Below are positions 11,094 through 20,439 of a stretch of DNA of 64,000 nt, piece after piece; positions within the stretch are counted from its first letter, which is position 1, and each line of letters starts with the position of its first letter. The position numbers and the translations under genes were made by a program. The stretch is from Streptomyces sp. YPW6 (GTDB lineage Bacteria > Actinomycetota > Actinomycetes > Streptomycetales > Streptomycetaceae). Under the pieces are notes generated by a model. It had not been told where the DNA came from. It saw nothing but the letters and a program-made list of their open reading frames with translations, and did not search any database. The stretch spans positions 4,685,001 through 4,749,000 of the forward strand of contig NZ_CP076457.1 in the NCBI RefSeq assembly GCF_018866325.1, read 5' to 3'.

Positions 11094-12542
11094 TCAGCTT
11101 TGCCCGTCGGGCTCCCGCGACGACGCCTGAGCGGCCTGCGCGGCGGCGCTGCCCGGACGCTTCCGGGCCACCCAACCCTCGATATTCCGCTGCTGGCCCC
11201 GCGCCACGGCCAGCGAACCGGACGGCACGTCCTTCGTGATGACCGATCCGGCGGCGGTGTAGACCCCGTCCCCGACCGTGACCGGTGCCACAAACATATT
11301 GTCCGAACCGGTGCGGCAGTGGGAGCCGATCGTCGTGTGGTGCTTGGCCACCCCGTCGTAGTTCACGAAGACGCTCGCCGCGCCGATGTTGGTGTGGTCG
11401 CCGATGGTCGCGTCGCCCACGTAGCTCAGGTGCGGGACCTTGGTCCCCTCCCCGATCGTGGCGTTCTTCATCTCCACGTACGTACCGGCCTTGGCCTTGA
11501 CCCCCAGCCGGGTCCCCGGCCGCAGGTACGCGTACGGGCCGGCCGAGGCCCCGGGCCCGATCTCGGCCGAGTCCGTCACGGTGTTGTCCACCCGGGCCCC
11601 GGCCCCCACGACGGTGTCCTTGAGCCGCGAGTTGGGCCCGACCTCGCTGTCCTCGGCCAGATGCGTGGAGCCCAGCAGCTGCGTCCCCGGGTGCACGACC
11701 GCATCACGCTCGTACGTCACGGTCGCGTCGATCAGCGTGGACGCCGGGTCCACCACCGTCACCCCCGCGAGCATGGCCCGCTCCAGCAGCCGCTCGTTCA
11801 GCAGCCGACGCGCCTCGGCCAGCTGGAGCCGGTTGTTGATGCCGAGGATCTCGCGGTGATCGCCCGCCACCGACGCCCCGACGCGGTGCCCGGCCTCGCG
11901 GAGGATGGACAGCACGTCGGTGAGGTACTCCTCGCCCTGGCTGTTGTCGGTGCGCACCTTGCCCAGCGCCTCGCCCAGCAGCCGGCCGTCGAACGCGAAC
12001 ACCCCGGAGTTGATCTCCCGGATCGCCCGCTGCTCGTCGGTGGCGTCCTTGTGCTCGACGATCTCGGTGACCGCGCCGGTGGCGGGGTCGCGCACGATGC
12101 GCCCGTAGCCGGTGGAGTCCGGGACCTCGGCGGTCAGGACGGTCACCGCGTTGGCGTCGGCGGTGTGGGTGGCGGCGAGCGCGCCGAGCGTCTCGCCGGA
12201 GAGCAGCGGGGTGTCGCCGCACACGACGATCACGGTCCCGTCGACGGCCCCGCCGAGCTCCTCGAGCCCCATGCGGACGGCGTGGCCGGTGCCGTTCTGC
12301 TCGGCCTGGAAGGCGGTGCGCACGGGGGCCTCGTCGGCGTTCAGGTGCGCGGTGACCTGTTCGCTGGCGTGCCCGACGACCACGACGAGGTGCTGGGGGT
12401 CCAGCTCACGGGCGGCGGCGACGACATGTCCGACGAGCGAGCGCCCGGAGATCTCGTGCAGGACCTTGGGGGTCTTCGACTTCATGCGGGTGCCCTCACC
12501 CGCTGCGAGGACGACGACGGCTGCCGGGCTGGTTGCGCTCAC
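11094..12542 (-). CDS. glmU: Bifunctional GlmU (GlcN-1-P acetyltransferase / GlcNAc-1-P uridyltransferase)
   Basis: 482 residues. The N-terminal nucleotidyltransferase carries the signature VLAAGEGTRMKSKTPKVLHEI, then GDTPLLS and EINSGVFAFD. The C-terminal left-handed beta-helix is built of hexapeptide repeats (for example TYVEMKNATIGEGTKVPHL, YVGDATIGDHTNIGAA) and holds the acetyltransferase site. It makes UDP-GlcNAc for peptidoglycan. It is the first gene of the glmU-prs-rplY-pth run and lies just downstream of tRNA-Gln and its terminator. Confidence 0.98.
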   Translation of the reverse strand: MSATSPAAVVVLAAGEGTRMKSKTPKVLHEISGRSLVGHVVAAARELDPQHLVVVVGHASEQVTAHLNADEAPVRTAFQAEQNGTGHAVRMGLEELGGAVDGTVIVVCGDTPLLSGETLGALAATHTADANAVTVLTAEVPDSTGYGRIVRDPATGAVTEIVEHKDATDEQRAIREINSGVFAFDGRLLGEALGKVRTDNSQGEEYLTDVLSILREAGHRVGASVAGDHREILGINNRLQLAEARRLLNERLLERAMLAGVTVVDPASTLIDATVTYERDAVVHPGTQLLGSTHLAEDSEVGPNSRLKDTVVGAGARVDNTVTDSAEIGPGASAGPYAYLRPGTRLGVKAKAGTYVEMKNATIGEGTKVPHLSYVGDATIGDHTNIGAASVFVNYDGVAKHHTTIGSHCRTGSDNMFVAPVTVGDGVYTAAGSVITKDVPSGSLAVARGQQRNIEGWVARKRPGSAAAQAAQASSREPDGQS

Positions 12543-12607
12543 GGATGTGCCCTTCGGCTTCGGGTGGTGGTCATCCGCAGGATACCGGGGGTGTTTCGGC
12601 GGGAAAC

Positions 12608-12646
12608 GGGGGCGGGCCCCGACCGGTGTGGTCGGGGCCCGCCCCC
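12608..12646 (-). terminator. Strong terminator after tRNA-Gln
   Basis: A perfect 17-bp stem (12608-12624 with 12630-12646) closes on a five-base loop GGTGT. It is on the 3' side of the tRNA and upstream of glmU, so it separates the tRNA transcript from the glmU operon. Confidence 0.8.
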
Positions 12647-12651
12647 TTGGG

Positions 12652-12722
12652 CTCCCGGGGAAGGAATCGAACCCTCATTCAATGGACCAAAACCATTTGT
12701 CCTGCCTTTAGACGACCCGGGA
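12652..12722 (-). tRNA. tRNA-Gln (anticodon TTG)
   Basis: On the minus strand the acceptor arms TCCCGGG and CCCGGGA pair. The D stem is GTC/GAC, the anticodon stem AATGG/CCATT encloses TTTTGGT (anticodon TTG, reading CAA), and the T arm GAGGG-TTCGATT-CCTTC is complete. The 3' CCA is not encoded. It has 71 bases without CCA. The stop codon of the upstream HTH gene is only 11 bases from its 5' end. Confidence 0.95.
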
Positions 12723-12733
12723 TGGAGTGCCGC

Positions 12734-13606
12734 CTATGTCCGATTGCGATGATCGGCTCGTGCTGCAGCCCCTACTATGCCGCACCAGCAGCCTTCGATG
12801 CGACGGTACAGATCAGCGCCTTTCAAGACGCGCACCACGAGGCAGCCGCGGTACTCCGCGCCCACGTTCTTCCGAGTGGTTCTGGGGGAGTGCCGCTTGA
12901 GCGACGTCTTGCCGAACGCCTCGGGCCCGGCGCCTGTCAGGGCCGCCCAGAACTGCTCGGCTGCCGTGACATCCGCGGTCTCATGGATGTGTACGTGGAA
13001 GCGAAGATGGTCGTCGGCCACTCCGAGGAGGCGGAGCCACGCGAGAAAGACCTCGATCATGCCCGGGTCGCTGTTGACGAAGGTGACGCGCTCCTGTGTG
13101 CGGTACGGCTTGGACTTGGAGCCCTCCGCCCAGTAGAGGGCGACGCCCAACAGGAAGAGCTCCCGGTCGCTCAGGGTGCCCACCTCCTCTTCGGCTCTCT
13201 GTCTCGCCGCCCGGCGCTCGGCGTCGCGCCGCTGGAGGGTCGCCTCCCAGCCGCGCCGCCCGATGGCGGACGACTGCTCGCGGGTGCGTGTGCGCTCCGG
13301 CCTCGGCAGGTCCCGCACCCACAGCGAGATCGAGCTCTTCGAGCACCCCAGCTCCACCTGGATCTGGTCGTACGTCATGCCCTGGAGGTGCAGCTCGCGG
13401 GCCTTCGCCCGTACGTCGTCCTTGGCGCGGGGGCGCTTCGTCCACTCCGGGGCCGGTTCGCCCCGGAGGAGGCGGTTGAGGAGGTCGTTGTTGTCCACGT
13501 GGAGCCGGTCGCGGATCTGGCGGCGGCTCAGTCCTTCTCGGCGCAGTGCCACGGCCCGGGCGCGTAAGCCCTCGAAGTCGGCGTACTTGCTTGTGGTTTC
13601 CGTCAT
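12734..13606 (-). CDS. HTH protein with LAGLIDADG-like C-terminal domain, function unknown
   Basis: 290 residues if started at MTETTSKYAD. Two successive helix-turn-helix segments are visible: ALRREGLSRRQIRDRL near residue 20 and LHLQGMTYDQIQVELGCSKSSIS near residue 70. A basic coiled stretch follows, then a C-terminal half with FLLGVALYWAEGSKSK, TFVNSDPGMIEVFLAWLRLLGV and YRGCLVVRV. That half resembles the LAGLIDADG fold of homing endonucleases and WhiA, although the catalytic acids are not clearly placed. It is transcribed toward tRNA-Gln with an 11-base gap. A role in DNA binding is likely; nuclease activity is only a possibility. Confidence 0.75.
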   Translation of the reverse strand: MTETTSKYADFEGLRARAVALRREGLSRRQIRDRLHVDNNDLLNRLLRGEPAPEWTKRPRAKDDVRAKARELHLQGMTYDQIQVELGCSKSSISLWVRDLPRPERTRTREQSSAIGRRGWEATLQRRDAERRAARQRAEEEVGTLSDRELFLLGVALYWAEGSKSKPYRTQERVTFVNSDPGMIEVFLAWLRLLGVADDHLRFHVHIHETADVTAAEQFWAALTGAGPEAFGKTSLKRHSPRTTRKNVGAEYRGCLVVRVLKGADLYRRIEGCWCGIVGAAARADHRNRT

Positions 13607-13762
13607 ACGAGGATCGTCGTCCGGAATGCGAACGTCCGGGTCGAAAGCGTGGTCGATTCGCCATTTCAGGCGATCGGTGTGCGTTTCGTGCATGTTCGAA
13701 CGCGGAACGTGCTGCTGCCGGTCACCCGAAAAGGAGATGCGTCCGCCCGTAGGCTGGATGCC

Positions 13763-15091
13763 ATGACCGCAACGGGGGCAGACCGGGAGGCGGCGGGATC
13801 GACCACCCGCGGCTACTGGTGGTGGGAACGGCGACGGAGTGTCGCCCTGGACGTGGGGCTGGCGCTGGTGTCGGCGCTGGAGTGTGGCCTGGAGGGGGTG
13901 GAGTTCGCCCGGAACACCGGGATTCCGGTGCCGGTGGGCGTGGTGTTCGGTCTTCTCGTCGGGTCGGTGCTGCTGGTGCGCCGGCGGTGGCCGATCGCCG
14001 TGGTGCTGCTGACGATCGCGCTGACGCCCGCCGAGATGGGCTTCCTGATGGCCCTGGTCGGCCTGTACACGCTGGCCGCCTCCGAGGTGCCGCGCCGGAT
14101 CACCGTCGTGCTGGCGGGGATGGCGCTGGTGGGCACGTTCATCGTCACGTACGTGCGGCTGCGGCAGAGCGTGGCCGAGCAGACCGACTTCGGACCGGGG
14201 GACTGGTATGTCCCCCTGATGTCCGTCTTCATGGCGGTGGGGCTCACGGCCCCGTCCGTACTCCTCGGCCTCTACATAGGAGCCAGGCGCCGTCTGATGG
14301 AGAGCCTGCGGGAGCGGGCCGATTCGCTGGAGCGGGAGCTGTCGCTGCTCGCGGACCGGGCCGAGGAGCGGGCCGAGTGGGCGCGCGCGGAGGAGCGGAC
14401 CCGGATCGCCCGGGAGATGCACGACGTGGTCGCCCACCGGGTGAGCCTGATGGTGGTGCACGCCGCCGCCCTCCAGGCCGTCGCCCCGAAGGATCCGGCG
14501 AAGGCGGTGCGCAACGCGGCGCTGGTCGGGGACATGGGCCGGCAGGCGCTGACGGAGCTGCGAGAGATGCTCGGGGTGCTGCGGACGGGGGAGGCGCTGA
14601 CCGTGTCGCCCGCGGCGGGCGGGGTTCCGCTGGCGTCGGTGCGGCAGGCTGCCGCGGTGGCCGCCGCCTCCGCCGCGACGGAGGACGGGCCCCGGCTGCA
14701 CGAGCTGGAGGCGCTGGTGGCGCAGTCCCGGCAGGCGGGGATGGTGGTGGAGCTGGCGGTCCACGGCGAGCTGCGGCCGTATCCGCCGGAGGTGGAGCAG
14801 ACGGCGTACCGGGTGGTGCAGGAGGCGCTGACGAACGTCCACAAGCATGCGGCGGGTGCGAAGACGTGGGTGCGGCTCGCGCATCGCGAGGCCGAGGTGG
14901 CGATGCAGGTGGAGAACGGTCCGTCGGACGCGGCCGTGGCGGACGCGGGGCTGCCGAGCGGGGGGAACGGGCTGGTGGGGATGCGGGAGCGGGTGCTGGG
15001 GCTGGGCGGTGTGTTCGTCTCCGGTCCCACGGACGCGGGGGGCTTCCGCGTCTCGGCGGTCCTGCCGGTCTCCGGCCCGTCCGGCGACTGA
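13763..15091 (+). CDS. NarL-type sensor histidine kinase, orphan
   Basis: 442 residues. Five or six hydrophobic segments cover about residues 25-175. A HisKA_3 dimerisation domain follows with RTRIAREMHDVVAHRVSLM (phospho-acceptor His near 218). The HATPase_c domain has YRVVQEALTNVHKHA (N box) and GNGLVGMRERVLGLGG (G2 box). It should autophosphorylate and pass phosphate to a NarL-type regulator, but none is adjacent. Start chosen at MTATGAD: TAGGCT at 13750-13755 looks like a -10 box that would give a nearly leaderless mRNA. It is divergent from the HTH gene. Confidence 0.93.
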   Translation: MTATGADREAAGSTTRGYWWWERRRSVALDVGLALVSALECGLEGVEFARNTGIPVPVGVVFGLLVGSVLLVRRRWPIAVVLLTIALTPAEMGFLMALVGLYTLAASEVPRRITVVLAGMALVGTFIVTYVRLRQSVAEQTDFGPGDWYVPLMSVFMAVGLTAPSVLLGLYIGARRRLMESLRERADSLERELSLLADRAEERAEWARAEERTRIAREMHDVVAHRVSLMVVHAAALQAVAPKDPAKAVRNAALVGDMGRQALTELREMLGVLRTGEALTVSPAAGGVPLASVRQAAAVAAASAATEDGPRLHELEALVAQSRQAGMVVELAVHGELRPYPPEVEQTAYRVVQEALTNVHKHAAGAKTWVRLAHREAEVAMQVENGPSDAAVADAGLPSGGNGLVGMRERVLGLGGVFVSGPTDAGGFRVSAVLPVSGPSGD

Positions 15092-15151
15092 GGGCGGCTC
15101 CCCGGTGGTGGGGAGCGGAGGGTCCGCTCCTGTCCGGGGTGGTCGCGGTGC

Positions 15152-15277
15152 CGGGTTCGTTCCGGTCGTGTCCGGGGTGACGGCGCGGGCTCGGCCCGTT
15201 CGTGTTCGACGGGAGGGGACGGGTTCGTTCCGGTCGTGTCCGGGGGGGAGGGGAGGGGTTCGGTCCGGTTTTCTCCG
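15152..15277 (+). repeat. Imperfect direct repeats downstream of the kinase gene
   Basis: A 26-base block containing GTTCCGGTCGTGTCCGGGG occurs at 15152-15177 and 15220-15245, with a decayed third copy (GGTCCGGTTTTCTCCGGGG) directly after the second. The 250-base gap between the kinase gene and the SUKH-3 gene is otherwise empty. Confidence 0.6.
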
Positions 15278-15341
15278 GGGGAGGGGGATGCCGCCGGGCA
15301 GTGGGTCCGTCCCCGAACACCTGCCGTCGGCCGGGACGGGA

Positions 15342-15842
15342 TCAGGCCGACGTCAGGCGGGGCGGCTGGGTGCCGGTCACCAGGGTGGACAGGGCCTCGT
15401 CGATGTCCTGGCCGAGGAACCAGTCGCCGGTGTGATCGATGCTGTACACCCGCCCCTCCGTGTCGATGGCCAGCACCGCCTGCTCCGCGCCCTCCGCTCC
15501 CAGCGGACTGACCTCGGTCTCCAGGGCCCGGCCGAGGTCCCCGAGCGTACGGGCCAGGTGCAGTCCGCTCAGCGGATCGATGCGTACCGCCGGGGGCGCG
15601 ATGTGCCGGCCGGGCGCGGACGCGGTGATGCGGAGGCCGCCGAACTCCGCCCACGCCTCGACCGCGGCCGGGAAGACGGCGTGCCGGTGGCCGGCCGGGG
15701 AGGCGTGGGAGCGCAGGGCGTCGGCCCACTCCTCCGCCTGGCGGATGTCCCAGCGTCCGGGCTGCCAGCCGGCCGCGCGCAGGGCGGCGTCGACGGCGAC
15801 GGAGAAGCGGGTGGTGGAGGTGTGCTGCTGGCGGTCGTGCAT
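15342..15842 (-). CDS. SUKH-3 domain immunity-type protein
   Basis: 166 residues, entirely a SUKH-3 domain. The pattern FSVAVDAALRAAGWQPGR, AEEWADALRS, FPAAVEAWAEFGGLRI, IDPLSGLHLARTLGDLG and VLAIDTEGRVYSIDHTGDWFLG is the family's usual sequence order. SUKH proteins are immunity factors against nucleic-acid-targeting polymorphic toxins. It lies directly downstream of the YwqJ-type deaminase gene (10-base gap, same strand), so the two look like a toxin-domain/immunity pair. Confidence 0.88.
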   Translation of the reverse strand: MHDRQQHTSTTRFSVAVDAALRAAGWQPGRWDIRQAEEWADALRSHASPAGHRHAVFPAAVEAWAEFGGLRITASAPGRHIAPPAVRIDPLSGLHLARTLGDLGRALETEVSPLGAEGAEQAVLAIDTEGRVYSIDHTGDWFLGQDIDEALSTLVTGTQPPRLTSA

Positions 15843-15852
15843 CGGTGGGCGG

Positions 15853-16377
15853 TCAGCCCTTCTCGGCGGTGGTCGCGGCGCCGGTGGAGGTCAGGTCGAC
15901 GGGGCGTACGCCGAAGTGGGACAGGAGGGCGGAGCAGGACCGGCAGGGCGGTGCGTAGCTGCCGTGGAGCGGGTCGCCGTCCTCGCGGATGCGCCGGGCG
16001 GTGATCCGCGCGTGCTTGAGTGCGCGCCGCGCCTCCCCGTTGGTCAGGGGTTTGCGCTGGGCGCGTTTGGAGCGCCCGGTCTCGGCGGCGGTGAGCTGAC
16101 GGGAGAGCAGTATCGCCTCGGGGCAGCGGCCGGTGAAGCGTTCGCGCTGGCCGCTGGTGAGCGTGTCGAGGAAGTCCTGGACGAGCGGGTGCAGCACCGG
16201 CGGCTGGTCTCCCTTGCCCGCGGTGCAGGTCAGCGTCTCGCCGCGGACCGACAGCGCGGCGGCCACCGCGGGGAGGATCCCGTCGCGGCGGTGGATGAGT
16301 CGGGGTGTGCGGCCGGCTTCGGCGCTGCTCCAGCTGAGACGTGGGTCCCCTGATGTGGCGGTTTGTGTGGAATGCAT
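15853..16377 (-). CDS. YwqJ-related putative deaminase
   Basis: 174 residues starting at MHSTQTATSG, with GGAGGG about ten bases upstream. The zinc-binding deaminase pattern is visible as GRCPEAILLS (the C/H-x-E-like first motif) and APPCRSCSALLSHFGV (PCxxC). In YwqJ-family toxins these coordinate zinc for deamination of a base in nucleic acid or nucleotide. There is no secretion signal or long N-terminal delivery region. It is paired with the SUKH-3 gene and divergent from SMI1/KNR4. Confidence 0.85.
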   Translation of the reverse strand: MHSTQTATSGDPRLSWSSAEAGRTPRLIHRRDGILPAVAAALSVRGETLTCTAGKGDQPPVLHPLVQDFLDTLTSGQRERFTGRCPEAILLSRQLTAAETGRSKRAQRKPLTNGEARRALKHARITARRIREDGDPLHGSYAPPCRSCSALLSHFGVRPVDLTSTGAATTAEKG

Positions 16378-16612
16378 CGTGCTGTCGTCCCTCCCTGCAA
16401 TCCCCCGAGTTGCGGGGACAGCCTGCCAAATGTGCCAGGTGGTGGGGAAGCTGGGTCGGGGAAACGTGTCTGCGTGTCGCCCGAAGGTGCGAGACTGCCG
16501 CCTCACCGTCACGCGCCTGTGACCGTTCGTGACGGTTCCGGCGGGGCGGGATCCCCTGGTGCCCCACCGCTTAGGCTGTGCGGAACACCGGACGCAGCAG
16601 GGGGCATCAGCC

Positions 16613-17590
16613 ATGACGACAGGCCGGCTCGGGCAGCAAGCCGCGCCACCGAACGCCGCCTATGCCGGGCAGGTCGTGCGTTTCCCGGACCCGGTCCGGG
16701 CGTCCCGGCACCCCGGAGGGGTGCGGATGGACGGGAGCGGGCGCCCCGTCTTCTCCCCGTACGCGCGCGCCGCGGCCGAGATCGCCGATCCGCCTCCGGG
16801 CTTCGGTGTCGACGAACTGCGGCTGACCGACTACGTGTCGGCGAACGCGGCGATGGCGGCGAGCGGACACGACCTGTGGGACACGATTCCCGCGGTGGCG
16901 ACCCCGCACGGCTGGACGTGGCACCACGTGCCGGGCGGCCGGCGGATGGAGCTGGTGCCGGTCGAGGTGAAGGCGCTGCTGCGTCACCACGGCGGTGTCG
17001 CGGGTACGGACGTGGACCAGGACCGGCGTGGCACGCGCCCGTTGCAGGAGACCCGTCCGGTGCACTTCCGGCTGCCGAAGGGCGCGGGCTCGGTGACCGA
17101 GCAGCAGGTTCAGGGTGTCGAGGAGGACCTCGGCTACCGGCTGCCCGGGGCGTACCGCTCGTTCCTCAAGGCGGCGGGCGGTTCGGCCCCCGTGGGCGCG
17201 GCGCTGGACGCGGAACTGGGGCTCCTGGTGGACCAGCCGTTCTTCACGGTGCGTGACGAGGCCGCGATGAACGACCTGGTGTACGTGAACAAGTGTCTGC
17301 GGGACCACTTCACCAAGGACTTCCTGGGTGTCGCGTTCGTCCAGGGCGGGATTCTCGCCGTCAAGGTGCGCGGCCGGGACGTCGGTTCGGTGTGGTTCTG
17401 CCCGTACGACGACGCCCGGGACCGGGACGGCTGGAGTGTCCAGGAGCGCGTGGAGCGGCTGCTGCTGCCCTGTGGTGCGGACTTCGACGCCTTCCTGGAG
17501 CGGCTGGCGGGCAATCCGCCGGAGCTGGAGACCGTGGCGAACCTGATGGTGGACGGCGGCTTCGCGCGCGCCGTCCCGGTGGAGGGGTGA
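16613..17590 (+). CDS. SMI1/KNR4 (SUKH) family protein
   Basis: 325 residues. The C-terminal half is a SUKH/SMI1 domain: VTEQQVQGVEEDLGYRLPGAYRSFL followed by AAGGSAP, then FLGVAFVQGGILAVKVRG and VWFCPYDDARDRDGW. The N-terminal half (about 1-150) is a conserved actinobacterial extension with a predicted Pro-rich start and no clear domain. A TAGGCT -10 sits about 40 bases upstream of the ATG. The stop codon precedes the next gene's ATG by only five bases, with GGAGG inside the overlap zone, so the two are co-translated. Confidence 0.87.
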   Translation: MTTGRLGQQAAPPNAAYAGQVVRFPDPVRASRHPGGVRMDGSGRPVFSPYARAAAEIADPPPGFGVDELRLTDYVSANAAMAASGHDLWDTIPAVATPHGWTWHHVPGGRRMELVPVEVKALLRHHGGVAGTDVDQDRRGTRPLQETRPVHFRLPKGAGSVTEQQVQGVEEDLGYRLPGAYRSFLKAAGGSAPVGAALDAELGLLVDQPFFTVRDEAAMNDLVYVNKCLRDHFTKDFLGVAFVQGGILAVKVRGRDVGSVWFCPYDDARDRDGWSVQERVERLLLPCGADFDAFLERLAGNPPELETVANLMVDGGFARAVPVEG

Positions 17591-17595
17591 GCGCG

Positions 17596-20195
17596 ATGGT
17601 GACGTTCGCGCAGGCGCAGGAGCGGGCGGACGAGTGGGTCAACGGTGACGTGCCCGCGTATCAGCACCGTGAGGTGCGTGTCCGTGAGTTCGATCTGGGT
17701 TTCGTGGTGTGGGCCGAGGACCGGCCGGAGGGGCCCGTGTCGGACGGGGGCCGTCAGCGGTTGGTGATCGCCCGGGACAGCGGTGAGGCGACGCTGTGGC
17801 CGGGGCTGCCGGTGGGTGAGGTGATCCGGCGGTACGAGGAGGAGTACGGGGCTCCGGCGGGTGCGCCGGCCGCTGCTCCGGAGCCGCCGCAGCGGGTGGA
17901 TCTGAACCAGACGTCGTTCCTGCTGACGCCGCCGGAGTGGCTCCAGGAGGCGGCGGACAAGCTGGGGATTCCGGATCGGCGTGCGGAGCGGCGGGAGGCG
18001 GAGGCGGAGGCGGCTGGGCCGGTCCCGCCGTCGCCGTCGCCTTCGCCTTCGCAGAGCCCGTCCGTGTCTTCTTCTCCCGACCCGTCGTCCTCGTCCCCGC
18101 CCTCGACCTCCTCCCCGACTCCGTCTGCGGACCCGTCGGCGTCGGGCCGGACCCCTGTCGCCCCTCCCGCCGCCGCGGACGTGACGCCGCCCCCCGCCGA
18201 TTCCGCCGGAGGTTCCGCCGCGATGTGGCCCGCCGCCGACGGTGGCGCGGCCTACGAGCCCACGGCTTCCGACGGTGTGCCCGCCGGGGCGACCCCGTGG
18301 GCCGGTACGGACACCAACTCCGACTCCGACGACGCGGCGGTTCCGCTCCCCGCGACGGTGTTCGCACCGCCGCTGTCGGGGACGGACGACGAGGGGACCC
18401 CGCCGCCGGTCGTCCCGGCGGAGGCGCCCACGGCGCTGATGTCGGGGGGCAGTCAGCTCCCGCGTACGCAGGTGGCGCCGGCGCTCCGGCCGGAGCCGGG
18501 TGCGCCGGACGAGGCCGGTGACATCGCCGACGCGGCCACCAGCAAGGCCGTGGTGCCGCCGCGCGGGGCGCGTGGGGGCGGTCCGTCGACTCCGCCGCCG
18601 CCCGGTGCCCCGGGGATTCCCGGCAGGCCTCCCGGTGCGACGCCGCCGCCTTCGGAGCCGGGCGCGCCCGGCGCTCCTGCGGGCGGGTACGTCCCGACGC
18701 AGCTGGTGTCCCAGCTCGGCCCGCCCGGGGCCACCCCGCCGGGCCCGCCCGGTCCGCCGCCGGGTTCCACCCCGCCGCCCGCTCCCCGGCCCGCCCCCGG
18801 CTCCCGGCTCCACGCCGCCTCCGGGCGGCGGGTGCACCACGCCGCGACGATGCTCGCCGACGGGAGCAGCATCGGCGCGGGCGTCCCGGGTGCGCCAAAG
18901 CCTCCCGGCCCGCCCGGTCCGCCCGGTGCTCCGCAGCCGCCCGGTCCGCCCGGTGCGCCGGGGCCCCGCAGCCGCCCGGTCCGCCCGGTCCGCCGCCGGG
19001 TTCCACGCCGCCTCCGGGGGGCGGGGTGCACCACGCCGAGACGATGTTCGCGGCTCCGGGCCAGGTCGGCCCGCCCGGTCCTCCTGGTCCGCCCGGGGCT
19101 CCGGGCGGTTCACCGGCCGGTCCGCCCGGTTCCGTACCGCAGCCGCCGGGTCCGCCCGGCGCGCCGCCCGGCGGGCACACCCCGCCTCCGGCGTACGGCT
19201 ATCCGCAGCAGCCCGCGGGGCAGCCGACCGTGGGCCCCGGCTACCAGGCCGTGCTGCGGTTCCGGGCTCCGGACGGCAGCGAGCAGCAGCTGATCCGCCG
19301 CTCGGCGCCGGGCACCCCGCACCCCGAGTGGCAGATGCTGCACGAGCTGCGGGCGATGAACGTGCCGCCGCAGCAGGTCATCGAGCTCCACACGGAGCTG
19401 GAGTCGTGCGAGCTGCCGGGCGGGTACTGCGCGCGGATGATCCGTGAGACCTGGCCGCAGGTGCGGATCACCAGCGTCGCTCCGTACGGTACGGATCACG
19501 CCAGCCGTCAGCAGGGCATGCAGCATCTCCTGACGCACCAGGGCGAGCTGCACCAGGTGGCGGACGGACCGGCGCGGCCCGCGCCCGTGCGGGCGCCGCT
19601 GCCGCAGATGCCGCCCGCGCCCGCGCTGCCGCCGGAGGCGGTCGCGGAGGAGCTGGCGCAGGCGTTCGGCCCGCAGGGGATTCTCCGGTTCGACCAGCGG
19701 GCGGTGTCCCGTCAGGGTGTGCCCGAGATCGTCGCCCGCACCCTGGTGTGGGCGGGACTGCCCGCCGATTTCGGGCCGTTCTTCTGGGCGCAGCCGGGGC
19801 AACCGGTGGTGCCGACGCTGGCCGAGCTGGCGACGCAGCGGCAGGTGCAGCCGGCCCCGGACGCGGGCTCGTACCTGGTGATGGGTACGGACTTCGGCCG
19901 GGCGATCTGTGTGCAGTACGGGACGGCGAACATCGTGGCCGTCCCGGTCGAGGCGGGGCCCGGCGGGCAGCCGGTGCCGCCGCAGTTCGTGAACACGGGG
20001 CTGCCGGAGTTCGTGCGGTCGATGGCGTTGCTGGGCCGGATGTGGCGGCTGCGGTACGGGCTGAACCCGGAGCAGGCGGGCCGCTGGACCGTCGACTTCC
20101 AGGCACAGCTGGTGGCGCTGGACGCGGCGGCGCTGGCGTCGCCGGAGAGCTGGTGGTCGGTCCTGCTGGAGCAGATGTGGGACGGCTTGATCTGA
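17596..20195 (+). CDS. Imm35-like / deaminase / SUKH-4 fusion protein, frame broken in collagen-like repeat
   Basis: Multidomain protein of about 866 residues. Residues 1-90 look like an Imm35/YrhB immunity domain (FAQAQERADEWVNGD then WPGLPVGEVIRRYEEEYG). Residues 90-530 are a Pro/Gly/Ser linker ending in collagen-like PGPPGPPG repeats. Around 535-660 is a deaminase-like domain with ELHTELESCELPGGYC (putative zinc ligands). The C terminus (about 690-866) is SUKH-4, with MGTDFGRAICVQYG and VNTGLPEFVRSM. The reading frame shifts by -1 at the GGGG of 18960-18963; one extra G would restore a single frame. The ATG at 17596 fits GGAGG at 17581-17585. This is either a consensus error or a real frameshift. 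Confidence 0.75.
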
Positions 20196-20245
20196 TCCGG
20201 CCCGGTCTGTCGGCCCGTTCCGGCGGTCCGGCGGCACGGTCCGGC

Positions 20246-20282
20246 CGAGGCGCCCGAACCCCTCACGGGTTCGGGCGCCTCG
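20246..20282 (+). terminator. Strong terminator after the SUKH-4 gene
   Basis: A perfect 16-bp stem (20246-20261 with 20267-20282) has loop CTCAC, about 50 bases after the stop codon. It closes the SMI1/SUKH-4 transcription unit. Confidence 0.8.
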
Positions 20283-20439
20283 CTGTGTGCCGGTTCGCCC
20301 GGGTCTGTGATGCCGGTCGCTTCCGGCCGGAATGCGGCTGATCGATTCCGACTTCCGGCACCAATTGCCGCATCCTTGACGTATCGCGGTGTGTCGTGGT
20401 GCGGCTGAGCATGCCGGTGTCGGAGAGAGGGCTTCAGGG

